Positions 9,463 through 17,046 of a DNA stretch of 64,000 nt are shown here, piece by piece; position 1 is the stretch's first letter; the number at the start of each line of letters is the position of its first letter. The translations under genes and the position numbers were made by a program. This DNA is from Usitatibacter palustris. Its GTDB lineage: Bacteria; Pseudomonadota; Gammaproteobacteria; Burkholderiales; Usitatibacteraceae. The notes under the pieces were generated by a model that worked only from the letters and a program-made list of their open reading frames with translations, did no database searches and had not been told where the DNA came from. The DNA is taken from contig NZ_CP053073.1 of the NCBI RefSeq assembly GCF_013003985.1, positions 124,001 to 188,000 of the forward strand, written 5' to 3'.

Positions 9463-9935
9463 TGAGCGGCGGCGCCCAGCCCAAGTCCCAAACCTAGACC
9501 AGCGCCCAGCGGACCGGCAAGGCAAGCGCCGCCGATAATCAGACCACCGATCACGATCCCTGCCATCGTCTGTTGGCATCTCGGCCCGCACATGTCCTTT
9601 GTCTCGGGATTCGGGATGCGACCCCAGTCCTTCAAACATTTCTCTACTCCGGGCGGCGGAGGCTTGGACCCGTCACACAACGATCCATCCTTCTTGACGC
9701 ACCCGCGAGGCTGTCCGGGGCACTCCCAGTGTGTGTGCGCTCCTTTGAACTGATCACTATCAAATGTGACCTTGCACCGTCCACACATCTTGGAGTAGAG
9801 CTTTCCTTCAGGGTCGATGTTTGCGAGTGGATTGGCCGTTACATACGCGAAGGTGTTTAGTCCTCCCTCCAAGCCTATCGGATCACTCTCGATATATCGT
9901 CCGATTCTTGGGTCGTAATCCCTGAAGTAGTTGTA
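9459..9935 (-). pseudogene. Orphan Rhs tip E with Gly-rich hydrophobic end
   Basis: 159 codons from the YNYF junction. The core end (RIGRYIESDPIGLEGG, NPLANIDPEGK) leads into a Cys-rich part with CGRC, a H-T-H-W-E-C segment and later CGPRCQQ, then a glycine-rich hydrophobic C-terminus (GIVIGGLIIGG, GAGLGLGLGLG). An in-frame ATG lies 17 codons upstream at 9986 but without a clear ribosome site. The hydrophobic end suggests membrane insertion; activity is unknown. Confidence 0.6.
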
Positions 9936-10041
9936 GACCTTGCGACGCCGATTTCGTTTGGTACGCCATATGCAGCCCGAATGCATGGGAGGTGCAGTTA
10001 GCTATCGGCATGCGGGCGCATGCTTACCGACCTCTGGGCAG

Positions 10042-10311
10042 CTATGACGCCTTACTCACAAGCTTCCACGCAATCACAATTGCCATGAGCGCCACAACTA
10101 CGAACCAGCCAACAGTCTCTCGTCGTGTGACCAATGAACTTCGCCCGAAGCGTCTCGAATACCACTTCAGTAGTGCGGGTGGCCCGATCACAAAGTGCCA
10201 CCACCACTGCACCGGCTCATCCAGGCGCCTGCCGTGTTTCTGAAGAAACACGAGGACCAACGCAAAGTAGACCAATGCTGCGGCTATACCTGCCAAGGCG
10301 AAGGCGTTCAT
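10042..10311 (-). CDS. Two-helix membrane protein, putative partner of tip F
   Basis: 89 residues with ATGA overlap to tip F. There are two membrane segments, ALAGIAAALVYFALVLVFL near the N-terminus and TVGWFVVVALMAIVIAW near the C-terminus, joined by a basic Trp-rich loop (PVQWWWHFVIGPPALLKW). No family is recognised. The role as immunity protein is inferred from the cassette arrangement. The following 105 bases to the next junction (E) contain no convincing gene. Confidence 0.5.
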   Translation of the reverse strand: MNAFALAGIAAALVYFALVLVFLQKHGRRLDEPVQWWWHFVIGPPALLKWYSRRFGRSSLVTRRETVGWFVVVALMAIVIAWKLVSKAS

Positions 10312-10865
10312 TTCAGGTCACATCCCCAGATAAACGTGTAGCACGTGATGAGGGCGAGGCCCCCACCCAGTCCAAGCCCGGCTCCCATACTCCCGCCGCC
10401 TGGACTGCCGATTGGCGCTTGGACTCCTAGCGGACCGGCTGACCCACTGACTTGCGTGTCTGACCACGAACCCCCAAGGCCGCTACAGCTCTCAATGCCG
10501 TTGATCGTTCCAAGAATATTCCAGCTCGCACCCCCACCAATAATCGCCCCTCCACCGAAACAGATTTGAGTGGTTCTGCATCGAAGGCGCTTGTTGCTGC
10601 GGCACACCACGTTCTGGCGAGACCCACCCATATACCCTCCGGCAGCAAGGCTCGCGCCGAAGTCACCCATCTCCTGGTCCCAAGTGCCGCCCGAGCACTT
10701 ACATTCTTTGGAATCGAGGGGGCACGAAGCGAGTCCGCGCGGATCATCGAACCGCAGCGGGCTGCCCTTCACATAGCCGTACGTGTTGAGTCCGCCGTTT
10801 AATCCAATCGGATCACTCTCAACGTACCGTCCAATCCTAGGGTCGTAATCCCTGAAGTAGTTGTA
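10308..10865 (-). pseudogene. Orphan Rhs tip F, Cys- and Gly-rich
   Basis: 186 codons from the YNYF junction: core end (RIGRYVESDPIGLNGG, SPLRFDDPRGL), then a domain beginning SCPLDSKECKCSGGTW with about ten cysteines and a glycine-rich hydrophobic second half (CFGGGAIIGGGASW, GAGLGLGGGLALITC). As in tip E, this suggests a membrane-active domain. Its flank upstream of the junction resembles that of tip G (CGCAGTGA then GC-rich bases), so these two cassettes may share a longer site or a recent origin. Confidence 0.6.
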
Positions 10866-10913
10866 GTGTGCCTCACTGCGATGCGGGGTAGCGCGCGGGC
10901 GAAGGCACGGCCG

Positions 10914-11315
10914 CTATTTCGTGCGACAGGAGTTCGGGATCGAATTGGACTTTGAACCCCCGCGAATGATGTAGAGTTCCGCCCGTGCCAAGTCGGCCCG
11001 GCATGCATCACCGGATTTGCTCGCAAGTTCGACGGCCCGCTCAAGCGTGCGCTCGGCGTCGGCGACTTGCCCCATTGCCGCATGCAGAATGCCGCGGCTC
11101 CTGAGCCTTTCCGAGCTCGCTGCACACTTTGCGATTGCTTGGTCCATCATCGCCGCAGCCTCAGCCAGCTTCTTGTGGCCCGCGAGCTCCGTAGCCGCCA
11201 GGTCTACCTCCTCACAAGACATACCTTTGACGCTCCCTTCATCGCGCTGAGCGCAGGACATCACGCAGAGTAGTGCGAGCGCCACGCTACTTATTGAGGG
11301 CCTTGCATTTCTCAT
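10914..11315 (-). CDS. TPR-like lipoprotein, putative partner of tip G
   Basis: 133 residues from ATG 11315, starting inside tip G (29-base overlap). The signal peptide ends L-C-V-M-S-C, compatible with a lipobox. The mature region is helical, with a tetratricopeptide-like pair (AEAAAMMDQAIAKC; LHAAMGQVADAERTLERAVE). No named family is assigned. An exported, lipid-anchored immunity protein is likely from context. Confidence 0.55.
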   Translation of the reverse strand: MRNARPSISSVALALLCVMSCAQRDEGSVKGMSCEEVDLAATELAGHKKLAEAAAMMDQAIAKCAASSERLRSRGILHAAMGQVADAERTLERAVELASKSGDACRADLARAELYIIRGGSKSNSIPNSCRTK

Positions 11316-11808
11316 CGCAGTCAAACTCCATAATGAGTTTCGCGTTCGACGAAAGGCCGCCATTGACCTTCTTGATTTCCCAGTCTCTGGTTTGCCTACC
11401 GTAATATGTCTTTGGCCCGACGGTATTCCACTCGGCAATGGTTGGCTTCTCGCACTCAAAGCAAATCGTTACGTTCCTCGTCACCCGTTGGAAGTAGCTG
11501 CGAACGTCCATCATCGTGTTTTCGCGAGCGCAAACGCAGGTATAGGCACTCCACGGAATCACACCCTCCGCCCCTTCAATCTGAACATCAAACACTTTCC
11601 AGCGGTTCCAGACGCCCGTAGGCCCCTCTTGGCCATATAGCAGTCCATTGGGCATCGTCATGTTCAGGCAAATAAGACCTTGCGGATCGATTGCGGTCAG
11701 CGGCTTGGAACCCGCATAGGTGAATGTCTGAGGTCCAGCCTGAAGTCCAATCGGATCGCTCTCAACGTACCTGCCGATTCGCGGGTCATAGTCCCTGAAG
11801 TAGTTGTA
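11287..11808 (-). pseudogene. Orphan Rhs tip G
   Basis: 174 codons from the YNYF junction: core end (RIGRYVESDPIGLQAG, KPLTAIDPQGL), then a ~128-residue domain with beta-rich segments, a Y-T-C-V-C-A-R-E motif, a CFECEKP segment and a C-terminal FDCDEKCKAL. No enzyme family is recognised. There is no start codon of its own directly upstream; the 35 bases up to the neighbouring gene end at 11843 hold nothing else. Confidence 0.6.
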
Positions 11809-11842
11809 GCGAGCGTCACTGCGGACTCGTCCGGGCGGGAGA

Positions 11843-12247
11843 CTACTCGCGCCGGTCCCGCTTTGCAGCCGAAGTTACAGCTGCCGCCACTATCCCAAGC
11901 ATGACTAGGACAGCTGCCTCAACAACGGGGAAGCTCAGCAGTACCGCTCCAAAGGTCCCTCTGAAATACCACCATGCGAGCGACACCACAGCAGACGAGA
12001 GGAGGCCAGCCACCATCCAGCTTCTTGACGGCATGGCGAGGCCGACTGCCATCCCGGGCAGTATGTGCATTAGGACTTTCCCCACCTGTGTGACTGCTTG
12101 TTGGAGGGTTGTCGAGCCGTACGTTAAGGGATTTCCATGCGCTTCTGCGGCAACAGAGTTGGTGACGACAATCGCGAGAAATGTCGTCGCGAATGCCGCG
12201 AGCCAGATGAATGCACCGCGAACCATTTTCAAGGTCATGTCGATCAC
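11843..12247 (-). CDS. Multi-helix membrane protein, putative partner of tip H
   Basis: 134 residues from GTG 12247 (GTGA overlap with tip H); ATG 12238 is an alternative. There are about four hydrophobic segments (FIWLAAFATTFLAIVVTN, LMHILPGMAVGLAM, MVAGLLSSAVVSLAWW, VVEAAVLVMLGIVAAA) and a charged tail. No family is recognised. Coupled translation with a toxin-like tip supports an immunity role in the inner membrane. Confidence 0.5.
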   Translation of the reverse strand: MIDMTLKMVRGAFIWLAAFATTFLAIVVTNSVAAEAHGNPLTYGSTTLQQAVTQVGKVLMHILPGMAVGLAMPSRSWMVAGLLSSAVVSLAWWYFRGTFGAVLLSFPVVEAAVLVMLGIVAAAVTSAAKRDRRE

Positions 12248-12768
12248 GTCCTACCGGGTGGCTTTTTCCGTACCTTGACGCAGTCAGAACCCGCACGCTC
12301 TTCAAAGGATGTGCGGCTCCGGAACCATGGACCGCTGGTCACTTCCTTTGCGTCGATCGGGGTGGGCTTGCTCCAGTCACTGCATGTCAGCGACCCCTCG
12401 CCGCCGCATGGCGTGCAAGTCGAGCAGGTTTTGGAGGTACGGTTGAGTTGCCAAAACTGCACGTTGCGATACATCTCGACGGTGAACACCGTGTCTCCAA
12501 CGTAGCGAACGCAAATGGACAGACCGTTCAATTCCCAACTCCACTTCGGAGTTCGCCACGATTTTTCGGTCATGATGTTCTGATCGCCCGCAGCATCCCA
12601 TTGGTCCCTGATCAAGATTGTCGTTCGACACGCGAGGCCGAACTCATCAAGAAAAACAAGCGGGCTAGCGCCAACGTATCCGTAGGTATTGAGACCCCCA
12701 TTCAATCCGACGGGGTCGCTCTCAACGTACCGCCCAATCCTCGGGTCATAGTCGCGGAAGTAGTTGTA
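12244..12768 (-). pseudogene. Orphan Rhs tip H
   Basis: 175 codons. The junction reads GTACAACTACTTCCGCGA, the most divergent copy at the nucleotide level. The core end (RIGRYVESDPVGLNGG, SPLVFLDEFGL) leads into a domain with two CxxC-type clusters (CSTCTPC) and several Trp residues, ending in a basic tail (KVRKKPPGRT). No family is recognised. No start codon lies close upstream in frame. Confidence 0.6.
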
Positions 12769-12790
12769 CTCAGACCGGGAAGTCGTGGTT

Positions 12791-13096
12791 CTAGTCCAGA
12801 TTTATCCTGCGGAGCTGGCCGTCAGGAGCGAGTTCCACGGACATTACGCCGCTCGGCTTCGGCGGATCATCGCGAATGACTACTCGATAACCGCATCCAT
12901 CACGCTCAAACCTGACGTAGAGGTTGTCGTAGGAAACCAAACCAATCCCTCGGGCCTTCAACGCCTCGAGGGCCTTGATCAACACCTCTGTCTTGGTCAG
13001 TTCTCGCTGAGGACAAACAGTCTGCGCTTCGGCGCAAGTCATCGCCATCAAGAGCGATGCCAGTAGGCAGCGTTGAATCACGTTAGCGACAGCCAT
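12791..13096 (-). CDS. Small exported protein, putative inhibitor partner of tip I
   Basis: 101 residues from ATG 13096, overlapping tip I by 14 bases. The N-terminal signal (NVIQRCLLASLLMAMTCAEAQ) is probably cleaved after AEA. The mature part has a helix (TKTEVLIKALEALKARGIG) followed by strands around a D-G-C-G-Y motif and a C-terminal SVELAPDGQLRRI strand. This matches the layout of the tip C partner (7021-7359). The paired similarity of tips C and I and of their partners suggests a PepSY-like inhibitor held in the periplasm; that is inference. Confidence 0.6.
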   Translation of the reverse strand: MAVANVIQRCLLASLLMAMTCAEAQTVCPQRELTKTEVLIKALEALKARGIGLVSYDNLYVRFERDGCGYRVVIRDDPPKPSGVMSVELAPDGQLRRINLD

Positions 13097-13616
13097 GATT
13101 GACTCCCTTTCCGACGACCAAGACGGACAATCGATCCTGCAGAGTGAACTGGCACGAGATGTCATTGCCGCAGTCGTCAAGACCCTTCACGAGGCAGTTC
13201 ATCTCGACGTCATACGCCTTGCACTCGGTGCTAGGGTACTTCCCTGAACTGATCGGAGCGCGATAGTTACCAGGGTTGTTGCACTCAACGTCCGGCATGT
13301 GCGCCAGCTCGTGCTTCATCTTGCACCCGCATCGTAGTTGACCGCCTTTCGATTTCTCGTCGTTGCAGTAGGTGCACGCAACCTTCCGCCCGCCACAGCA
13401 CATGACAGTTCCGCCAAATTCGGTTCCACCTCCCGGGACGCCCTTGCAGCAACCTTCATTCTGTCCGCAGTCGGAATCGACAAGACCAAGGCGATCGAGG
13501 CGTGTCAAGGAATTGCTGCGCACATAAACGAACGTATTGGCGCCCGCCTTCAGACCAATCGGATCGCTTTCAACGTACCGAGCAATCCGCGGGTCATAGT
13601 CCCTGAAGTAGTTGTA
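13083..13616 (-). pseudogene. Orphan Rhs tip I with HELAH metallopeptidase-like motif
   Basis: 178 codons from the YNYF junction; in-frame ATGs at 13676 and 13649 lie just upstream but without a convincing ribosome site. The core end (RIARYVESDPIGLKAG, NSLTRLDRLGL) is followed by a Cys-rich domain: VMCCGGRKVAC, then a K-H-E-L-A-H zinc-protease motif and S-T-E-C-K-A-Y, which could provide the third ligand. It is related to tip C. Its junction at 13617 is the cassette end nearest the recombinase gene. Confidence 0.65.
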
Positions 13617-13690
13617 GATTTGAGCGTTCTGGGACAACCGCAGTTGCATCGGTGCGAATCCGAAGTTTGAAGTCATCGCGTCAGAGAGCC

Positions 13691-14704
13691 ATGCTCAGGC
13701 CCAAGCGCTCAGTTCCACTAAGGATAATCCCGCCGGACCCGTCACGCGACAATCCGCTTCGCGAGCTGCAGGGACGCTTCCTCCGGTGGACCCTTGCCAT
13801 TGGATTGGCAGAGCAGACTGCAAACATTCGTCGCGCGGCCCTCGACTACTTCCTCCGGTGGTGCGATGCCCATGGGATACAGCAGGCCTCGCAGATCACG
13901 CGAGGGTTGCTCGAGGAATACCAGGCCAGTCTCCACGGCTTTCGGAAGCGCAATGGTCGGCCGCTCGCATTGAATACCCAGGCGACCAGGCTTCATCCCA
14001 TCCGCGCGTTCTGCAAGTGGCTGTCGCGTGAAGGTGTTGTCGAGTCCAATCCTGCAGCGGACCTGCAAATGCCGCGCCTCCCTCGCCGGCTGCCGCGTCA
14101 CGTTCCCTCCGTGGCGGAGGTTGCTCGCTTGCTGGCGGTGCCGGACGTTGCCACGGCATCTGGCGTTCGCGACCGGGCCATCCTCGAAGTGCTGTACTCC
14201 ACGGGGTTGCGTCGCATGGAGCTCGTACAGCTCCAGGTCTTTGACGTTCAGGTGAACGCCGGTGTCGTCATGGTGCGGGGAGGAAAGGGCGGCAACGACC
14301 GGGTCGTGCCGCTGGGACCTCGAGCCGGGCACTGGGTGAGTGCGTACCTGGCGAACGTGCGGTCCGGCCTGGCGGGTCCGATCGACCCCGGAAAGCTGTT
14401 CCTCACGGACTATGGCGAGCCCTTCGCCAAGAATCGGCTCGGCGACTTGGTGAAGCGCTACCTCGGGAGGGCCAGGATCGGCGCGCCGGGTGCGTGCCAC
14501 ATGTTGCGACACGCCTGCGCGACACACATGCTGGAGAACGGCGCGGATATCCGGTTCATCCAGGTACTGCTCGGGCATGCCGATCTCTCGACGACGCAGG
14601 TTTACACCCAGGTGTCGATATCGAAGCTGCGCGAGGTGCATGCGTGCACGCACCCCGGGTCAATGCGTGGAAACAAACAGGGCCCGCGGCTGCGGGCCCT
14701 GTGA
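13691..14704 (+). CDS. Tyrosine recombinase (XerC/D- or integrase-like)
   Basis: About 337 residues from ATG 13691; an in-frame GTG at 13652 would add 13. It has an N-terminal SAM-like DNA-binding domain (about residues 25-115) and a catalytic domain with all expected residues: Arg in STGLRRMEL, Lys in GGKGGND, H-M-L-R in the second box, the late His in LLGHADLSTT and the nucleophile Tyr in QVYTQV. It begins 74 bases from the junction of tip I and reads away from the cassettes. Shufflon recombinases (Rci) sit in the same relation to their invertible segments. The closest sequence style (HADLSTTQ, KLREVHACTHPG) is also common in lone integrases and in recombinases accompanying IS91-type elements, so a chance neighbour is possible. 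Confidence 0.9.
   Translation: MLRPKRSVPLRIIPPDPSRDNPLRELQGRFLRWTLAIGLAEQTANIRRAALDYFLRWCDAHGIQQASQITRGLLEEYQASLHGFRKRNGRPLALNTQATRLHPIRAFCKWLSREGVVESNPAADLQMPRLPRRLPRHVPSVAEVARLLAVPDVATASGVRDRAILEVLYSTGLRRMELVQLQVFDVQVNAGVVMVRGGKGGNDRVVPLGPRAGHWVSAYLANVRSGLAGPIDPGKLFLTDYGEPFAKNRLGDLVKRYLGRARIGAPGACHMLRHACATHMLENGADIRFIQVLLGHADLSTTQVYTQVSISKLREVHACTHPGSMRGNKQGPRLRAL
14678..14701 (+). terminator. GC-rich hairpin at the end of the recombinase gene
   Basis: CAGGGCCCGC and GCGGGCCCTG form a perfect 10-bp stem with a 4-base loop. The hairpin lies in the last codons of the recombinase gene. No T-tract follows, so it may work weakly or as an RNA end stabiliser. Confidence 0.45.
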
Positions 14705-14806
14705 GATGCGGAAGCTGCTTGATGTGAAGCCGAAAGCAGGTCCCTCGCAACACTCGGGATGACGACATTTCGGGAGGCGGTTGTCTCCCTCTATGTCGTC
14801 ACACCG

Positions 14807-15946
14807 TTACTTCACGATTTCCAAGTGCTCCAGTCCCGATCCGAGATCGCGGTTCTTCGCGTTCTTGGACTCCAGCTTGATCTTGAGACGGATGTCGTTC
14901 ACCGAGTCGGCATTCCGCAGCGCGTCTTCGTAGGTGATCATGTCGGCTTCGAAGAGATCGAAGAGCGCCTGGTCGAAGGTCTGCATGCCGAGCTCGCGCG
15001 AACGCGTCATCAGCGCCTTCATCTCGTGCACCTCGCCCTTGAAGATGAGGTCAGACATGAGCGGCGAGTTGAGCATGATCTCGATCGCGGCCACGCGGCC
15101 CTTCACGCCCTTCTTCGGGATGAGGCGCTGCGAGATGATGGCCTTCAGGTTCAGCGACAAGTCCATCAGCAGCTGGCCGCGGCGTTCTTCCGGGAAGAAG
15201 TTGATGATCCGGTCGAGCGCCTGGTTGGTGGAGTTCGCGTGCAGCGTGGACATGCACAAGTGGCCGGTTTCCGCGAAGGCGATGCCGTACTCCATCGTCT
15301 CGCGCTCGCGGATCTCACCGATGAGGATTACGTCGGGCGCCTGGCGCAGCGTGTTCTTCAGCGCCGCGAACCAGTTGTCCGTATCCACGCCGACTTCGCG
15401 CTGGCTCACGATGCAGTTGTTGTGCTCGTGCACGTACTCGACCGGGTCCTCGATCGTGATGATGTGGCCGTAGGAGTTCTCGTTGCGGTGGCCGATCATC
15501 GCGGCGAGCGAGGTCGATTTCCCCGAGCCCGTGCCGCCCACGAAGATCACGAGGCCGCGCTTGGTCATCGCGACGTCTTTGAGCACGTGCGGAAGGCCGA
15601 GATCGTCGAACTTCGGGATCGTGGTGGTGATGGTCCGCAGCACGAGGGCCACGCGGCCCTGCTGCACGAACGCGTTCACACGGAAGCGGCCGATGCCCGA
15701 CGGGCTGATCGCGAAGTTGCACTCGTTGGTGGCTTCGAATTCCGCCGCCTGCTTGTCCGTCATGATCGACCGGGCGAGCTCCTGCGTGTGCACGGGCGTC
15801 AGGCTCTGCTCCATCGCCTTGGTCACCTTGCCGTCGACCTTCATCGCCGGCGGGAAGCCCGCGGTGATGAAGAGGTCCGAGCCCCTGCGCGCGATCAGTG
15901 CGCGCAAGAGGTCGTGCATGAACTTCATTGACTGTTCGCGTTCCAT
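14807..15946 (-). CDS. pilU: Type IV pilus retraction ATPase PilU
   Basis: 379 residues. A PilT-type hexameric ATPase that works with PilT in pilus retraction at the inner membrane. It has a PAS-like N-terminal domain (to about 100), Walker A GGTGSGKST, Asp box and Walker B (ILIGEIRERET), and a His box (HLCMSTLHANS). The C-terminal part is longer than in PilT and ends LGSGLEHLEIVK, as is usual for PilU. The start ATG 15946 lies 10 bases after the pilT stop, so the two form an operon. Next to it, 14705-14806 is noncoding. Confidence 0.93.
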   Translation of the reverse strand: MEREQSMKFMHDLLRALIARRGSDLFITAGFPPAMKVDGKVTKAMEQSLTPVHTQELARSIMTDKQAAEFEATNECNFAISPSGIGRFRVNAFVQQGRVALVLRTITTTIPKFDDLGLPHVLKDVAMTKRGLVIFVGGTGSGKSTSLAAMIGHRNENSYGHIITIEDPVEYVHEHNNCIVSQREVGVDTDNWFAALKNTLRQAPDVILIGEIRERETMEYGIAFAETGHLCMSTLHANSTNQALDRIINFFPEERRGQLLMDLSLNLKAIISQRLIPKKGVKGRVAAIEIMLNSPLMSDLIFKGEVHEMKALMTRSRELGMQTFDQALFDLFEADMITYEDALRNADSVNDIRLKIKLESKNAKNRDLGSGLEHLEIVK

Positions 15947-15956
15947 GGCTACTCCT

Positions 15957-17000
15957 TCAACCGAGGAAGAGGTCCTTGTTCATCGCCTTGTTCCGGGCCT
16001 CGGGGGCCGCGACAAGATTGCGCTTCACAAGGTCGAGCAGGTTCTGGTCGAGTGTCTGCATGCCCAGCGCCTGGCCGGTCTGGATGGATGAATACATCTG
16101 TGCGACCTTCGCCTCGCGGATGAGGTTCCGGATGGCGGGCGTGCCGATCATGATTTCGTGGGCGGCGACGCGGCCCGTGCCGTCCTTGGTCTTGCACAGT
16201 GTCTGCGAGATCACGGAGCGCAGGGACTCCGACAACATCGCGCGGATCATTTCCTTTTCCGCCGCGGGGAACACGTCGATGATGCGGTCCACGGTCTTCG
16301 CCGCGGACGACGTATGCAGCGTGCCGAACACCAGGTGGCCCGTTTCCGCGGCCGTCATCGCGAGGCGAATGGTTTCCAGGTCGCGCATTTCGCCCACGAG
16401 GATGATGTCCGGGTCCTCGCGAAGCGCGCTGCGCAGCGCGTTCGAGAACGAGAGCGTGTGGGGTCCGACCTCGCGCTGGTTCATCAGGCACTTCTTGGAT
16501 TCGTGCACGAACTCGATCGGGTCCTCGACCGTGAGGATGTGGCCGTACTCGTGTTCGTTCACGTGGTTCACCATCGCCGCGAGCGTCGTCGACTTGCCCG
16601 AGCCCGTCGGGCCCGTGACGAGCACGAGGCCGCGCGGCTGGTTCGCGATTTCCGCGAAGATCTTCGGCGCGTTGAGCTCCTCGAGCGTCAGCACCTTGGA
16701 AGGAATCGTCCGGAACACAGCACCCGCGCCGCGGTTCTGGTTGAACGCGTTGACGCGGAAGCGCGCGAGGTTCGGGATCTCGAACGAGAAGTCCACTTCC
16801 AGCGTCTCTTCGTAAACCTTGCGCTGGGAGTCGTTCATGATGTCGTAGACCATCCCGTGCACGTCCTTGTGCTCGAGCGCGGGGATGTTGATGCGCCGCA
16901 CGTCGCCGTGCACGCGGATCATGGGAGGCAGGCCCGCGGAAAGGTGCAGGTCCGAGGCTTTGTTCTTGACCGAAAAGGCGAGCAGTTCAGCAATGTCCAT
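15957..17000 (-). CDS. pilT: Type IV pilus twitching motility ATPase PilT
   Basis: 347 residues, the normal PilT length. It powers pilus retraction in twitching, DNA uptake and surface sensing. The start MDIAELLAFSVKNKASDLHLSAG is typical. Walker A is GPTGSGKST, with an IILVGEMRDLET Walker B region, GHLVFGTLHTSSA His box and the AIRNLIRE motif needed for retraction. It is transcribed divergently from yggS across 46 bases and is followed by pilU. Confidence 0.96.
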   Translation of the reverse strand: MDIAELLAFSVKNKASDLHLSAGLPPMIRVHGDVRRINIPALEHKDVHGMVYDIMNDSQRKVYEETLEVDFSFEIPNLARFRVNAFNQNRGAGAVFRTIPSKVLTLEELNAPKIFAEIANQPRGLVLVTGPTGSGKSTTLAAMVNHVNEHEYGHILTVEDPIEFVHESKKCLMNQREVGPHTLSFSNALRSALREDPDIILVGEMRDLETIRLAMTAAETGHLVFGTLHTSSAAKTVDRIIDVFPAAEKEMIRAMLSESLRSVISQTLCKTKDGTGRVAAHEIMIGTPAIRNLIREAKVAQMYSSIQTGQALGMQTLDQNLLDLVKRNLVAAPEARNKAMNKDLFLG

Positions 17001-17046
17001 GGGGATCGCTCAGGTAGAATTTGCACCTCGAAAAACCGAGTCGATT

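Noticed and set aside
4842-13617. Orphan tips as a CRISPR-like or integron cassette array
   Set aside because: Repeats are coding core fragments, spacing is about 0.9 kb, there are no short direct repeats with uniform spacers and no attC-like folded sites at cassette ends; the recombinase lacks the IntI-specific insertion as far as can be seen.
13652-14704. Recombinase gene as the housekeeping XerC or XerD
   Set aside because: Motifs are complete, but its C-terminus (VSISKLREVHACTHPG) and accessory location differ from XerC/XerD; it fits better with mobile-element or shufflon-type enzymes.
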